The notes under the pieces are model-generated. The model was not told the DNA's origin and made no database searches. It worked only from the letters and a program-made list of their open reading frames with translations. From contig NZ_RYZZ01000017.1 of the NCBI RefSeq assembly GCF_003989135.1, positions 62,001-126,000 on the forward strand: a stretch of 64,000 nt of DNA. The letters run 5' to 3'. Positions 27,637 through 36,196 of the stretch are shown here, piece after piece (the first letter of the stretch is position 1; each line of letters starts with the position of its first letter). The translations under genes and the position numbers were made by a program. The DNA comes from Peribacillus cavernae. GTDB lineage: Bacteria > Bacillota > Bacilli > Bacillales > DSM-1321.

Positions 27637-27696
27637 GTATTACACCCTCCTTACTATCAACTATGAGAAGGAGAACCACTTTCCGGCTCCATACAT

Positions 27697-28398
27697 CTAC
27701 TCATTAATTACAGCGTAAGCCCGCACTGGAGATCCACTTCCACCTTTAAATTTAAGCGGGAGACCATAAAACATAAATTCCCCTTTTCCAACGAGTTCTT
27801 CTAAATTCACAAGCCACTCATAATGGGACATGCCCCGATCACGACACACGCGATGGCTTGGGAACAGGTTATCGCTTGGACGGTCTGTAGAAGGCCCTTC
27901 AACGCCATGAAGCTTAGAACCACGATCAGCCAGCCAATGTGTTGCAGCTGCCGTCAATCCGGGATTAGTCCAACAAACTTTACGATCAGGGTAATGACGC
28001 TTATGCAGTCCTGTATTTAAAAGGACGATGTGCCCATCTACCCTAATTCCTGCCTTTGCTTCAGCTTCTTCAAGATCGGCGACATCAATCTCACCAAGAT
28101 CCGGGATATGTGTCATATCAAAACACACCGCTTTTCCGATAAACATATCAATAGGCATATCTTCTATCGTATCTCCACCTGGATTAACGTGGGCAAATGC
28201 ATCAACATGAGTGCCTATATGGTCAAGAATCCCTATGTAGCTAGTAGCGAAAGTCATGGGATCTTCAGGAGTCCCCAAACCCAAATTTAAAGAACCTTCA
28301 TGTGTCATATGAGGGGTAACGATCGGGCTTTGGAATAACTTATGAGCTGGAATATTATCCTCAATTAAAAGCGTAAGATCAACAATTCGTTCTTCCAT
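27697..28398 (-). CDS. Cyclase-family (kynurenine formamidase-like) hydrolase, copy B (233 aa)
   Basis: Contains LDHIGTHVDAFAH near residue 52, the HxGTHxDxxxH metal-binding signature of the cyclase superfamily, and the usual ending GLPLKFKGGSGSPVRAYAV. Members hydrolyse N-formylkynurenine, isatin, or other formamides and cyclic amides with divalent metal. Lies 61 bp upstream of the broken amidase copy and has an AGGAGGTTTT site. A close paralogue with a longer N-terminus is at 29987-30736. The exact substrate is not visible; A-F in place of the usual x-P of formamidases hints at a different ligand. Confidence 0.87.
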   Translation of the reverse strand: MEERIVDLTLLIEDNIPAHKLFQSPIVTPHMTHEGSLNLGLGTPEDPMTFATSYIGILDHIGTHVDAFAHVNPGGDTIEDMPIDMFIGKAVCFDMTHIPDLGEIDVADLEEAEAKAGIRVDGHIVLLNTGLHKRHYPDRKVCWTNPGLTAAATHWLADRGSKLHGVEGPSTDRPSDNLFPSHRVCRDRGMSHYEWLVNLEELVGKGEFMFYGLPLKFKGGSGSPVRAYAVINE

Positions 28399-28671
28399 AA
28401 TAAAACCTCCTAGTTTTCTATAAATTTATTTTTCTTGCTCATTTCTAAAATATTAATTTTCATCAATTTTTATAGGCCCTCCACATCACCTCCTTAAAAT
28501 TTGCAACTTTTCTCAAGCTATTAATAATAGTCCTATAATTTATACTTCTAACTAAAAATAAAAAGTATTTTGAATTTAATTCCCGTAACTTTTCCACCCA
28601 TCATTAACATTCTATTAATTCTTCTAAGTAGAGATCATGACGTCAATTGGTATTCTCGGTTTTTTTCCCTC

Positions 28672-28713
28672 TTTGGCAAAATGGTGTGTTTTCAATAGAT
28701 CAATTTTGCCAAA
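28672..28713. promoter_or_regulatory. Perfect 11-bp inverted repeat in a 356-bp intergenic region
   Basis: TTTGGCAAAAT (28672-28682) is exactly mirrored by ATTTTGCCAAA (28703-28713) across a 20-nt loop. It lies between the alcohol dehydrogenase end (28755) and cyclase copy B (start 28398), both on the minus strand. Without a clean T run it could be a weak terminator or a protein-binding site. The rest of 28399-28754 is AT-rich with no gene I can support. Confidence 0.5.
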
Positions 28714-28754
28714 AAGGTGGAATCCTCTCATGATGCTCCTCTTTTCTATAGATA

Positions 28755-29876
28755 CTAAAAATTAATCATCGTTTTGATTACCCCATCTTTTTGGTGTTCA
28801 AATGTATCGTATGCCTCAAGAATATCATCGAAATGATATCTATGAGTAACCATCGATTCAAGAGTAATACGATGGGTTTTTACCAATTGAATGAGTTGGA
28901 GCATACGCTCTCTTCCACCAGGGCATAGAGTCGTGACAATTTTATGATCTCCCATTCCTCCGGCAAATGTCTCAATCGGAATATGCAAGTGACCGGAATA
29001 GATTCCTACACTCGACACTGTGCCGCCTCTGCGAATCGACCTTAAACAGTTTTCAAACGTTTCTTGTTTGCCAAGGGCTTCAATAGCAACATCAGCACCG
29101 CGCCCGTCTGTCAATCGAAAGATTTCCTCTATGACATTTATAGTCTTGAAATTCAGTACGATGTCGGCTCCCATTTTTTTTGCGATTTCCATTCTTGCAG
29201 GATCGGCGTCTACCCCAATGATCAAACCGGCACCCTTCAACCGCGCACCGGCTATGGCGCATAATCCTACGGGGCCACAGGCATAAACTACAACTACATC
29301 ACCGATTTGAATATTGGCTTTTTCCGCTGCTGCGATACCCGTAGAACCAATATCGCAAATCATTAATACTTCCTCATCTGATACATCATCAGGAATTTTA
29401 GTCAAATTGTAATTGGGATACGGCATTTTAAAATATTCAGCGTGAGTTCCTTCTATTGTATTACCAAGTATCCACCCGCCAGGGCCCTGCTTCCCATCCG
29501 GTCCCACACATTGTGCAGCCATCCCCTTTTGACAATAAAAGCAAGTTCCGCATGGAGTATTTGAACTGCACATTACGCGGTCTCCAACCGTAATTCCTTC
29601 TAGCCCTTCGCCAACCTCATGAACAATTCCTACATGTTCATGACCCATAATGCGTCCATCTTCAACCCAATGTTCACCATGCAGGATATGAATATCCGTA
29701 CCGCAAACGGTTGTCGAGGTAGTCCGAATTACCACCTCATTAAGACCAGCTTTTGGAATTGGTTTATATTCCATTGAAAGTTTTCCGACTCCGCGGTAAA
29801 CCGCTGATTTCATCATGCTTTCAGGTGCCTGCTCGCCTTTTCTTACATCTGAAGAATATACAGTCGCTATTGCCAT
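28755..29876 (-). CDS. Zinc-dependent medium-chain alcohol dehydrogenase (373 aa)
   Basis: Start at ATG 29876: GAAGGAGGTATCTGGG precedes it and the in-frame TTG at 29894 lies inside that site. Catalytic zinc ligands in VCGTDIH and GHEHVG; four structural cysteines in CGTCFYCQKGMAAQC; Rossmann fold VVVYACGPVGLCA. NAD(P)-dependent oxidation of an alcohol or polyol. Flanked on both sides by cyclase-family hydrolases, so probably the redox step of the same pathway. A truncated near-identical copy is at 12784-13481. Confidence 0.92.
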   Translation of the reverse strand: MAIATVYSSDVRKGEQAPESMMKSAVYRGVGKLSMEYKPIPKAGLNEVVIRTTSTTVCGTDIHILHGEHWVEDGRIMGHEHVGIVHEVGEGLEGITVGDRVMCSSNTPCGTCFYCQKGMAAQCVGPDGKQGPGGWILGNTIEGTHAEYFKMPYPNYNLTKIPDDVSDEEVLMICDIGSTGIAAAEKANIQIGDVVVVYACGPVGLCAIAGARLKGAGLIIGVDADPARMEIAKKMGADIVLNFKTINVIEEIFRLTDGRGADVAIEALGKQETFENCLRSIRRGGTVSSVGIYSGHLHIPIETFAGGMGDHKIVTTLCPGGRERMLQLIQLVKTHRITLESMVTHRYHFDDILEAYDTFEHQKDGVIKTMINF

Positions 29877-29986
29877 CCCAGATACCTCCTTCAATAAAAT
29901 TGAAAAATCTTAATATAAAGGGTACAAGAGTAAAAGAACATCATGATAAACCTCAACTATCGATACACAAGCTGGCGCCAAAACGT

Positions 29987-30736
29987 CTATTCATTAAGTA
30001 CAGCGTATGCCCGAACCGGAGAGCCGCTGCCACCTTTAAATTTAAGCGGGAGGCCGTAGAACATAAACTCCCCCTTGCCAACCAGTTCTTCTAAATTTAC
30101 AAGCCACTCATAATGGGAAATCCCGCGATCACGACATACGCGATGGCTCGGGAAGAGATTATCACTAGGACGGTCGGTGGAAGGTCCTTCAACACCATGA
30201 AGTTTGGAACCGCGATCAGCCAGCCAATGAGTTGCAGCAGCTGTCAAGCCAGGGTTGGTCCAACAAATTTTTCGATCAGGATAATGGCGTTTATGAAGGC
30301 CTGTATTCAACAGGACGATATGGCCATTGACCTGAATCCCTGTCTTTTCCTCCGCTTCTTCAAGATCGGAGACATCGATTTCCCCAAGATCCGGAATATG
30401 TGTCATGTCGAAACACACAGCCTTGCCCATAAACATGTCGATTGGCATATTGTCTATTGTTTCTCCGTCTGGCTTTACATGTGCAAAGGCATCAACATGT
30501 GTGCCAATATGGTCAAGAGTGCCGAGATAGCTTGTAGCGAACGTCATCGGATCTTCTGGAGTACCCATACCCAAAGAAAGTGATCCTTCATGTGTCATAT
30601 GAGGAGTTAATATAGGGCTTTGAAATAATTTATGTGAGGGAATATTGTCCTCAATTAAAAGGGTAAGATCAACCATTCGTCCTGTCTTGCTAATATCTTC
30701 AACGTTTCCCTTAACATCAACTGTCCGTTCTGTCAT
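29987..30736 (-). CDS. Cyclase-family (kynurenine formamidase-like) hydrolase, copy A (249 aa)
   Basis: Close paralogue of 27697-28398 with a 16-residue longer N-terminus (MTERTVDVKGNVEDISKTG). HxGTHxDxxxH motif in LDHIGTHVDAFAH near 70, and a GPSTDRPSDNLFPSH loop conserved in both copies. AGGAGGTTTT before the ATG. Lies between regulator copy 2 and the alcohol dehydrogenase and is probably co-regulated with them. The reaction is presumably hydrolysis of a formamide or cyclic amide; substrate unknown. Confidence 0.88.
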   Translation of the reverse strand: MTERTVDVKGNVEDISKTGRMVDLTLLIEDNIPSHKLFQSPILTPHMTHEGSLSLGMGTPEDPMTFATSYLGTLDHIGTHVDAFAHVKPDGETIDNMPIDMFMGKAVCFDMTHIPDLGEIDVSDLEEAEEKTGIQVNGHIVLLNTGLHKRHYPDRKICWTNPGLTAAATHWLADRGSKLHGVEGPSTDRPSDNLFPSHRVCRDRGISHYEWLVNLEELVGKGEFMFYGLPLKFKGGSGSPVRAYAVLNE

Positions 30737-30819
30737 GTTAAAACCTCCTAAGTTTTCCCTTAATATGATTTCTGTGGCTGCTTACCAAAAGCAAGATTTA
30801 TATCTCTTGAAATTTCCTG

Positions 30820-30846
30820 GTTCCTGACAGCATCACCCCTTTCAAT
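30820..30846 (-). repeat. 27-bp element shared with 13634-13660
   Basis: The minus strand carries ATTGAAAGGGGTGATG followed by CTGTCAGGAAC, 25/27 identical to the other copy. It reads as a ribosome site and an aborted start (M-L-S-G-T-R then stop after 11 codons). It sits between regulator 2 and cyclase copy A. Confidence 0.4.
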
Positions 30847-30864
30847 TTTGTTGCAAATTAAAAG

Positions 30865-31635
30865 TCAATCACTTGTCAATTCTTCTAAAGCAGCTATCAT
30901 CGCGTCCATATGTATTCGCATTTGCTTTTCCGCCTCATCCGCATCACCCTTTTTTATCGCCTCGGCTATCAATCTATGATGTAGCGCATACTCAGAGGCC
31001 CGCTCCCTCGTAATCTCCAAAAATCGCGATTCAAGTTTCAATTCCTCATTCATCAAAATATCCAGGGAAGCAATAAGAAACCTGATATTGGAGGCTTCGG
31101 CAACCTTCCCGTGAAAGTCCAAAGCCGGGGCAGTTGGATCACTGCTATTGTCCAGGGACATTTCATGCATGATCACAGTGCGTTCCAGCTCATTAATATT
31201 GGCTGAATTCGCCCGGATCGCCGCCAATCGAGCCATTTCGCACTCCAACGCTTTTCTCGCGCTCATTAAGTCAAGTAATTCTTGAAGATTCTGCGGTTGG
31301 GCAGCTTTCATCATTTTCTTTTGAAGCTTCTCTCTTCTAACCTTTGCTGAAAGCTCGTTGACATAGCGGACGCCCTGGGCAGTAATCATCCTCCCCAGCC
31401 CTCCAACCAGCTCGGTATAACCTTTGACATCCAGGCTTTTGAGAGTTCTGCCGATTGTCGCCGTACTAACGGTGATATGTTTCATCTCAAGCATGCTCTT
31501 GAGCACCCATGATCCGACAGGCTCATTCGTTTTAAGCAAATACTTTAAAATTAAATAATTAGACATCTCTGCTCTTGAAGAAAAGAGGTCCAATCCCTCC
31601 AAACTGTTATATTCCAAATCATTATCTTGTATCAA
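30865..31635 (-). CDS. HTH_12-FCD transcriptional regulator, copy 2 (256 aa)
   Basis: Start chosen at TTG 31635, 9 nt after AGGGAG, the same arrangement as copy 1. Winged-helix domain (PVGSWVLKSMLEMKHITVST, then GRTLKSLDVKGYTELVGG) and an FCD effector domain (residues ~115-245) with the conserved ALDFHGKVAEASN and ALHHRLIAEAI helices that carry the Asp/His metal or ligand contacts in this class. Three matching palindromes lie directly upstream, so autoregulation is likely. Divides the catabolic block from the NhaD-type transporter. Confidence 0.87.
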   Translation of the reverse strand: MIQDNDLEYNSLEGLDLFSSRAEMSNYLILKYLLKTNEPVGSWVLKSMLEMKHITVSTATIGRTLKSLDVKGYTELVGGLGRMITAQGVRYVNELSAKVRREKLQKKMMKAAQPQNLQELLDLMSARKALECEMARLAAIRANSANINELERTVIMHEMSLDNSSDPTAPALDFHGKVAEASNIRFLIASLDILMNEELKLESRFLEITRERASEYALHHRLIAEAIKKGDADEAEKQMRIHMDAMIAALEELTSD

Positions 31636-31663
31636 AAACAAACACTCCCTGTGAAAGTATGTT

Positions 31664-31903
31664 GCTCATCATTGATGAGTAGGAGAAGATGCACATGCAT
31701 ATTCATTATTAGGTAGAAATAAGTTAAAATGGCATCTACCCTCTTACTGATGTAGAAGGAATAGCTAAAAATATTCGTTGCTCACCTCTGATGAGCAGGA
31801 AAGAAAAAAATGAAATCAAGTCATTGGAAACGATGTGTCTTGTTATGAAGTATGTCTAGTTTGTATGCGGCAGGTCTGTGGTGTATGCTCATCAATGATG
31901 AGG
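31664..31903. promoter_or_regulatory. Three palindromic operator-like sites upstream of regulator 2
   Basis: GCTCATCATTGATGAGT (31664-31680), GCTCACCTCTGATGAGC (31780-31796) and GCTCATCAATGATGAGG (31887-31903) share CTCAtC-N3-GATGAG. Centres are 116 and 107 bp apart. The first lies 29 nt before the regulator's start codon. The sites fall in a 769-bp gene-free stretch. The pattern fits a dimeric regulator binding several sites with DNA looping. Confidence 0.65.
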
Positions 31904-32122
31904 AGGGCGTATTCCAAAAAATAAAGGTAAAATAGAAATTGATGATGTCACTATTTCTAATACATGAAGCTATTTACTAAGAATAACTTCATGTTAGCAT
32001 AGCATCTAATAATAGTATTCGCTTATGTAAGATTTCCTCACATCGTTTTTTTAGAAAAAAAATGTATTAACTTCTTGTCAAAATATCACTTTTTATCACC
32101 CTAAATATTGTATAGAAAGCAA

Positions 32123-32136
32123 TGAAAGCCCTTTCA
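32123..32136. promoter_or_regulatory. cre-like palindrome
   Basis: TGAAAGCCCTTTCA differs from an ideal CcpA cre palindrome (TGAAAGCGCTTTCA) at one central base. It lies in the gene-free stretch 31904-32292, upstream of the catabolic block. Carbon catabolite control is possible but unproven. Confidence 0.3.
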
Positions 32137-32292
32137 ATATATTTTGGTTCATCATAGCATCTAAAACAGAACAACACAATATAAAAATTGAATTTTCTTT
32201 TTATTTAGAAATCAGTGTCGAAAAAAAGAGCCTGAATTAAGGTTTACGATATCAAACACTTATTGCATTTACAAAAATGGGCATGAGTAAAT

Positions 32293-32342
32293 AAGGTTTC
32301 TTATATAAACATTTGAATTTACATTCATGTGTAAGAAACCTT
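32293..32342 (-). terminator. Long hairpin downstream of the NhaD/ArsB-type gene
   Basis: AAGGTTTCTTA (32293-32303) and TAAGAAACCTT (32332-32342) pair perfectly across 28 nt. It is 62 bp past the transporter stop codon and probably ends its transcript, although the following T run is weak. Confidence 0.5.
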
Positions 32343-32404
32343 CATTCATCAATGCCAACAGTTTTCTGATCTAAAAAGTTATTTTGTATGTTATTCTTGG
32401 AATA

Positions 32405-33685
32405 CTATAAAAGGTATCTTAACCAAACATAGACCGACGAAATGATGATTGAAATCAGCATAATCGGAAATCCAATGAATAAATATCGCTTAAACGATAT
32501 GTGATGCCCTTCTTTCGAAGCAATCCCTGCAACCACAAGATTCGCACTTGCCCCGATCAATGTACCGTTTCCACCTAAACACGCTCCCAGAGATAAGCTC
32601 CACCAGAGAGGCTCCAAATTATCAATACCGTTATTCCCCATCTCCTGAATCAGGGGAATCATAGTCGCAACAAACGGAATATTATCTATGAATGCTGACG
32701 CAATAGCACTAATCCAAAGAACTAACATGGTGGTAGGAACTAATTCCCCGCCAGTTAAAGAAATAGCTTGTTTGGCCAACGCTGAAATGACTCCTGTTTC
32801 AACAAGCCCTCCTACAACCACAAACAAGCCGATAAAGAAAAAGAGCGTGGTCCATTCGACTTTCTCCAGTGCGTGATCCAAATATTTCTCCCCTGTAAGG
32901 AATAATAAAATAAAAGCGCCAATCAAGGCAATGGTAGCCGTTTCGATATGTATAAATTGGTGAAGAAAAAAACCGCCAATCGTTATCGCTAATGCAAACA
33001 GACATTTCTTAAGAAGGTTAACATCTTTCATTTCTTCTCTTGCATTCTTCTTCAATAGTGCCTGCTTTAATTCATCTGTTGTTTTAAGATCATTCTTGTA
33101 CCAGAGAGCCAATATGGCAACAGTTACAAATAAAATAAAAAAACTAATCAAAAACAAATTATCAATAAAGGATAAAAAGGTTAATTCTTTAACTGCGCTT
33201 CCCATCATGATATTGGGGGGATCACCGATCATTGTTGAAGTTCCCCCTATATTCGAAGAAAAAATTTCTGTAATGAGATACGGGATCGGATTTACTCCTA
33301 ATTGCCGGGTAATCGTAAAGGTTACCGGAACGATTAGTAAGACGGTTGTGACATTATCTAAAAAAGCGGAACCAAACGCAGTGATAATTCCTAACATAAC
33401 CAACACTTTGATTGGGCTTGCCTTGGCGATTTGGGCGGCCTTTACAGCAATATAATCAAAAATTCCTGTTTGTCCAGTAATCGAGACCATAATCATCATG
33501 CCAATCAGCAGTCCTATCGTATTAAAATCAATATGATGCAGCGCACTTTCCTGGTTTAAAATTCCTACTGCGACCATGAGAAGGCCACTCGCCATCGCGA
33601 TAACGGTTCGATGTACTTTTTCCGCAATAATCAGTGCATACGTTATTACAAAAATACCAATTGCAATCAAAGCTTGTTGATCCAT
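32405..33685 (-). CDS. ArsB/NhaD-family ion transporter (426 aa)
   Basis: Start at ATG 33685 (MDQQALIAIG) because GAGGGGTG lies 5-12 nt upstream; an in-frame GTG at 33700 falls within that site. About 11-12 helices of the ion-transporter superfamily, with two related halves carrying FGSAFLDNVTTVLLIVPVT and ISAIASAFIDNIPFVATMIP, the DN-containing re-entrant loops of ArsB/NhaD proteins. Relatives export arsenite, exchange Na+/H+ or move dicarboxylates. No arsenic genes are nearby, so the ion is open. Confidence 0.85.
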   Translation of the reverse strand: MDQQALIAIGIFVITYALIIAEKVHRTVIAMASGLLMVAVGILNQESALHHIDFNTIGLLIGMMIMVSITGQTGIFDYIAVKAAQIAKASPIKVLVMLGIITAFGSAFLDNVTTVLLIVPVTFTITRQLGVNPIPYLITEIFSSNIGGTSTMIGDPPNIMMGSAVKELTFLSFIDNLFLISFFILFVTVAILALWYKNDLKTTDELKQALLKKNAREEMKDVNLLKKCLFALAITIGGFFLHQFIHIETATIALIGAFILLFLTGEKYLDHALEKVEWTTLFFFIGLFVVVGGLVETGVISALAKQAISLTGGELVPTTMLVLWISAIASAFIDNIPFVATMIPLIQEMGNNGIDNLEPLWWSLSLGACLGGNGTLIGASANLVVAGIASKEGHHISFKRYLFIGFPIMLISIIISSVYVWLRYLL

Positions 33686-33887
33686 TAGAACACCCCTCAC
33701 ATACGTAACATTAGCTAGAAAATCGGATTACTTTGGCAGTTCCGGTAATGTAAACTTTTTTTCATTCGTTTTCATTTTAACAGAACTTAACCCTTTCGAT
33801 TACATATTTTTCTCAAAAAATCTATGATTATCCTTACTTTATTTTACCCTTCTATGCTTCATCACTCTACCAGACTAAAATATTCCA

Positions 33888-33998
33888 TTGACTTCCTATT
33901 CAGATGATCGTATATTATTATAGATAAATGGATTGTTAAGAGCTAAATTGAACGCTCATTTTTTGGTACGTACACACAGGTTTTGCGTGTGTTTTTTT
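33888..33998 (+). promoter_or_regulatory. Promoter and leader terminator (attenuator) of the APC transporter gene
   Basis: TTGACT (33888-33893), 17-bp spacer and TATATT (33911-33916) form a good SigA promoter. The leader contains GAGC/GCTC pairing near 33940-33957 and an intrinsic terminator: ACACAC...GTGTGT with seven Ts ending at about 33998. The coding start is 75 nt further on. A terminator between promoter and gene implies conditional readthrough. The leader is too short for a T-box and no riboswitch class was recognised. The rest of 33686-33887 holds nothing I can support. Confidence 0.5.
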
Positions 33999-34072
33999 AT
34001 GTTTTTTGCAAGAATTTGATAGTCTCCTATTTTAAACAACATGAAGACATCCAGAAAGGGGATCATACTTAC

Positions 34073-35500
34073 ATGAATAACAGCAAGAAATTCAGTTTGT
34101 GGATTTTAACCGCGCTAGTGGTTGGGAATATGGTCGGGTCAGGGATTTTTATGCTGCCCAGGTCTTTAAGTGAAGCAGCTAGTCCGGCTGGAGTCCTTTC
34201 GGCATGGCTCATAACAGGTTTTGGCGTACTGATGACTGCACTGGTATTTGGGAATTTGGCCTTAAGAAAGCCGAAATTAACCGGAGGGCCGCAAATTTAT
34301 GCAAAAGAATTATTCAAGCCTGGCAGTAACGCTTCGACTTTGTCGGGATTTATGGCTTCCTGGGGATATTGGATCGGGAACTTAGCGGGGAATATTGCCA
34401 TTATCACGACTTTTGCCGGGTACTTGACTACCTTTTTCCCGGTGTTAGTAAACCAGGCTGATCTATTTTCTATCGGCAGCTTTACGTTAAAAGTAGGGAA
34501 TGCACTCACCTTTGTGGTTTGTACGATTCTGTTATGGGGAACCCATTTCATTATTTTAAAAGGCCTTGAAGGTGCGGGAAAGTTGAATTTCCTGGCTACC
34601 GCTGCCAAGGTGATTGGTTTCTTCTTATTTATTTTAGTCGGTTTATTTGCTTTCCAAAAAGCAAATATGCTTCCATTTGTCGCACCAAGATTCGATGAGG
34701 CCGGCCATACAATCGGTTTATTCGGACAAATTAATAACGCGGCGATTACAACGCTCTGGGCGTTTATCGGTGTGGAATCTGCTGTGGTATTTGCTTCGCG
34801 TGCCAAAAAACAAATCGATGTTAAACGTGCGACAATGCTCGGATTGCTGATAGCCCTTGCCATCTATGTCGGAATCAGCACGCTTGTTATGGGGATGCTG
34901 AACCATGATGTGCTTGTTACATCAGATAAGCCGCTTATAGATGCTATCTCAGGAGTATTGGGTCCAGTAGCTGGCAAAGTGCTTGCAGGCGTGGGCTTGA
35001 TCAGTTTATTTGGCTCGACAATTGGCTGGGTGATGCTGAGTGCGGAAGTTCCCTTTCAAGCGGCCAAGCAAGGAATGTTTCTGCCTGCATTTTTGAAAGT
35101 AAATAAAAAAGGAATTCCTGTGTTTTCATTGACGGTCACCAATATTCTCGGCCAGCTGTTTATTTTTTCTACCATATCTAACACTATATCTTCTGCATTT
35201 GATTTTATTATTGTTATCGCAACACTGTCTTATCTTGTTCCTTATTTTATTTCATCAGTCTTCCAGTTAAAGCTGGTCATAACCGGTGAGACGTATACAA
35301 CTGTTAAAAGCCGGGTCATCGATGGAATCATTGCCGTTCTTTCCACGGTTTATTCCATCTGGGTGATTATTGCCGGTACAGCAGATATGAAAACATTCAC
35401 ATTGGGAATGGTTTTGCTTTCGAGCGGTATTTTATTCTACAAATGGGTCAAACCTTCAACAAAACAAGCAAAGGCAGACAAGCTTTCTTCACAGCACTGA
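34073..35500 (+). CDS. APC-superfamily basic amino acid/polyamine antiporter (475 aa)
   Basis: Start at ATG 34073, preceded by GAAAGGGGATC; upstream codons in frame run through the leader. Twelve to thirteen helices. VGNMVGSGIFMLP near 16 is the unwound TM1 motif (G-[SA]-G) of the APA group. TLWAFIGVESAVVFASRAK near 220 resembles TM6 of ArcD/AdiC/YdgI-type antiporters, where the substrate's alpha-amino and carboxyl groups bind. Likely exchanges arginine/ornithine, lysine or related amines. Monocistronic and closed by the hairpin at 35537-35565. Confidence 0.88.
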   Translation: MNNSKKFSLWILTALVVGNMVGSGIFMLPRSLSEAASPAGVLSAWLITGFGVLMTALVFGNLALRKPKLTGGPQIYAKELFKPGSNASTLSGFMASWGYWIGNLAGNIAIITTFAGYLTTFFPVLVNQADLFSIGSFTLKVGNALTFVVCTILLWGTHFIILKGLEGAGKLNFLATAAKVIGFFLFILVGLFAFQKANMLPFVAPRFDEAGHTIGLFGQINNAAITTLWAFIGVESAVVFASRAKKQIDVKRATMLGLLIALAIYVGISTLVMGMLNHDVLVTSDKPLIDAISGVLGPVAGKVLAGVGLISLFGSTIGWVMLSAEVPFQAAKQGMFLPAFLKVNKKGIPVFSLTVTNILGQLFIFSTISNTISSAFDFIIVIATLSYLVPYFISSVFQLKLVITGETYTTVKSRVIDGIIAVLSTVYSIWVIIAGTADMKTFTLGMVLLSSGILFYKWVKPSTKQAKADKLSSQH

Positions 35501-35536
35501 TGCAAAATATATTAATCCGGAAATGCTGATACAAAG

Positions 35537-35565
35537 AAACCACTGAAAATTAATTCAGTGGTTTT
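35537..35565. terminator. Bidirectional terminator
   Basis: AAACCACTGAA (35537-35547) and TTCAGTGGTTTT (35554-35565) form an 11-bp perfect stem. It overlaps the last codons and stop of the minus-strand gene ending at 35550. Confidence 0.85.
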
Positions 35566-35807
35566 GCTAATGGTACGGACCTGTCGATATTATATATCGC
35601 CTTATCTATCGCTACTGCAGCGGAGCCGGGATCATTATACAGTTCTGTTATTTGACTCTCAACAAACATGACTTGATAGATATTTGAATCTTCTAAATAA
35701 TTTAAAATGACAACTGGTTCATTGTTGCGAGTAAATATGTGCGCTATCTCACAATCCATATAGATGGTAAAATCCGATAGCATTTTCTCTAGCTTATCCA
35801 GGTTCAT
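35550..35807 (-). CDS. Small hypothetical protein (85 aa)
   Basis: GAAAGGGGAAG precedes ATG 35807. The protein starts MNLDKLEKMLSDFTIYMD, is mixed alpha/beta without membrane segments, and carries a hydrophobic strand VVILNYLEDSNIYQVMFVE in the middle. The strand-turn-strand core recalls small Bacillus DUF proteins of the YkuJ kind, but I do not recognise a specific family. Lone gene between terminators. Confidence 0.6.
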   Translation of the reverse strand: MNLDKLEKMLSDFTIYMDCEIAHIFTRNNEPVVILNYLEDSNIYQVMFVESQITELYNDPGSAAVAIDKAIYNIDRSVPLAKPLN

Positions 35808-36196
35808 TTTATCTTCCCCTTTCTATTATCGAGGGGGACTCCGAGAAACAAGAAGCCCTAAATATCTATATCTAATATTACTATTATAACAGTAATTTAC
35901 AGAAATATATCAAGATTTTTAAAAATACACACTAAAAAACCCGCTCTTCGAAGAGGAGAAAACCAATTTTTTCAATTCTAATTTTCGACAAGGTAAGTAT
36001 GGCGGTATCTCCACGTTCACTGTTGAGGCAGGATACCTTCACCCCTTCCGTTTCTGATAGCAAGCCTCTCCAGGCAATAACCTATTCTATTTTTATTCTA
36101 ACCGACTTTCCTGGTAATCGATTCAAGCGCCGCCTCAGTTTTCATTTAGATGATATTGGACATAATTGTAATGACTCTTATGGATGGGGTGATGTT
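35808..36196. other. Intergenic region with hairpins
   Basis: About 390 bp with no supported gene. CTCTTCGAAGAG at ~35943 is a perfect 12-bp palindrome. GGTATC (36003) pairs with GATACC (36032) around a 22-nt loop, directly upstream of the first YjdF-like gene, and could be a leader structure. No known riboswitch class was recognised. An open frame from 35999 continuing into the YjdF gene lacks any ribosome site and I do not believe it. Confidence 0.4.

Noticed and set aside
31636-31910. CRISPR-like array upstream of regulator 2
   Set aside because: The three repeats are 17-bp palindromes 107-116 bp apart with unrelated long spacers, fitting operators rather than CRISPR repeats.
35999-36196. 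66-codon N-terminal extension of the first YjdF-like protein
   Set aside because: Polar, unlike the family, without ribosome site; the TTG at 36197 has one and matches the paralogue's N-terminus.
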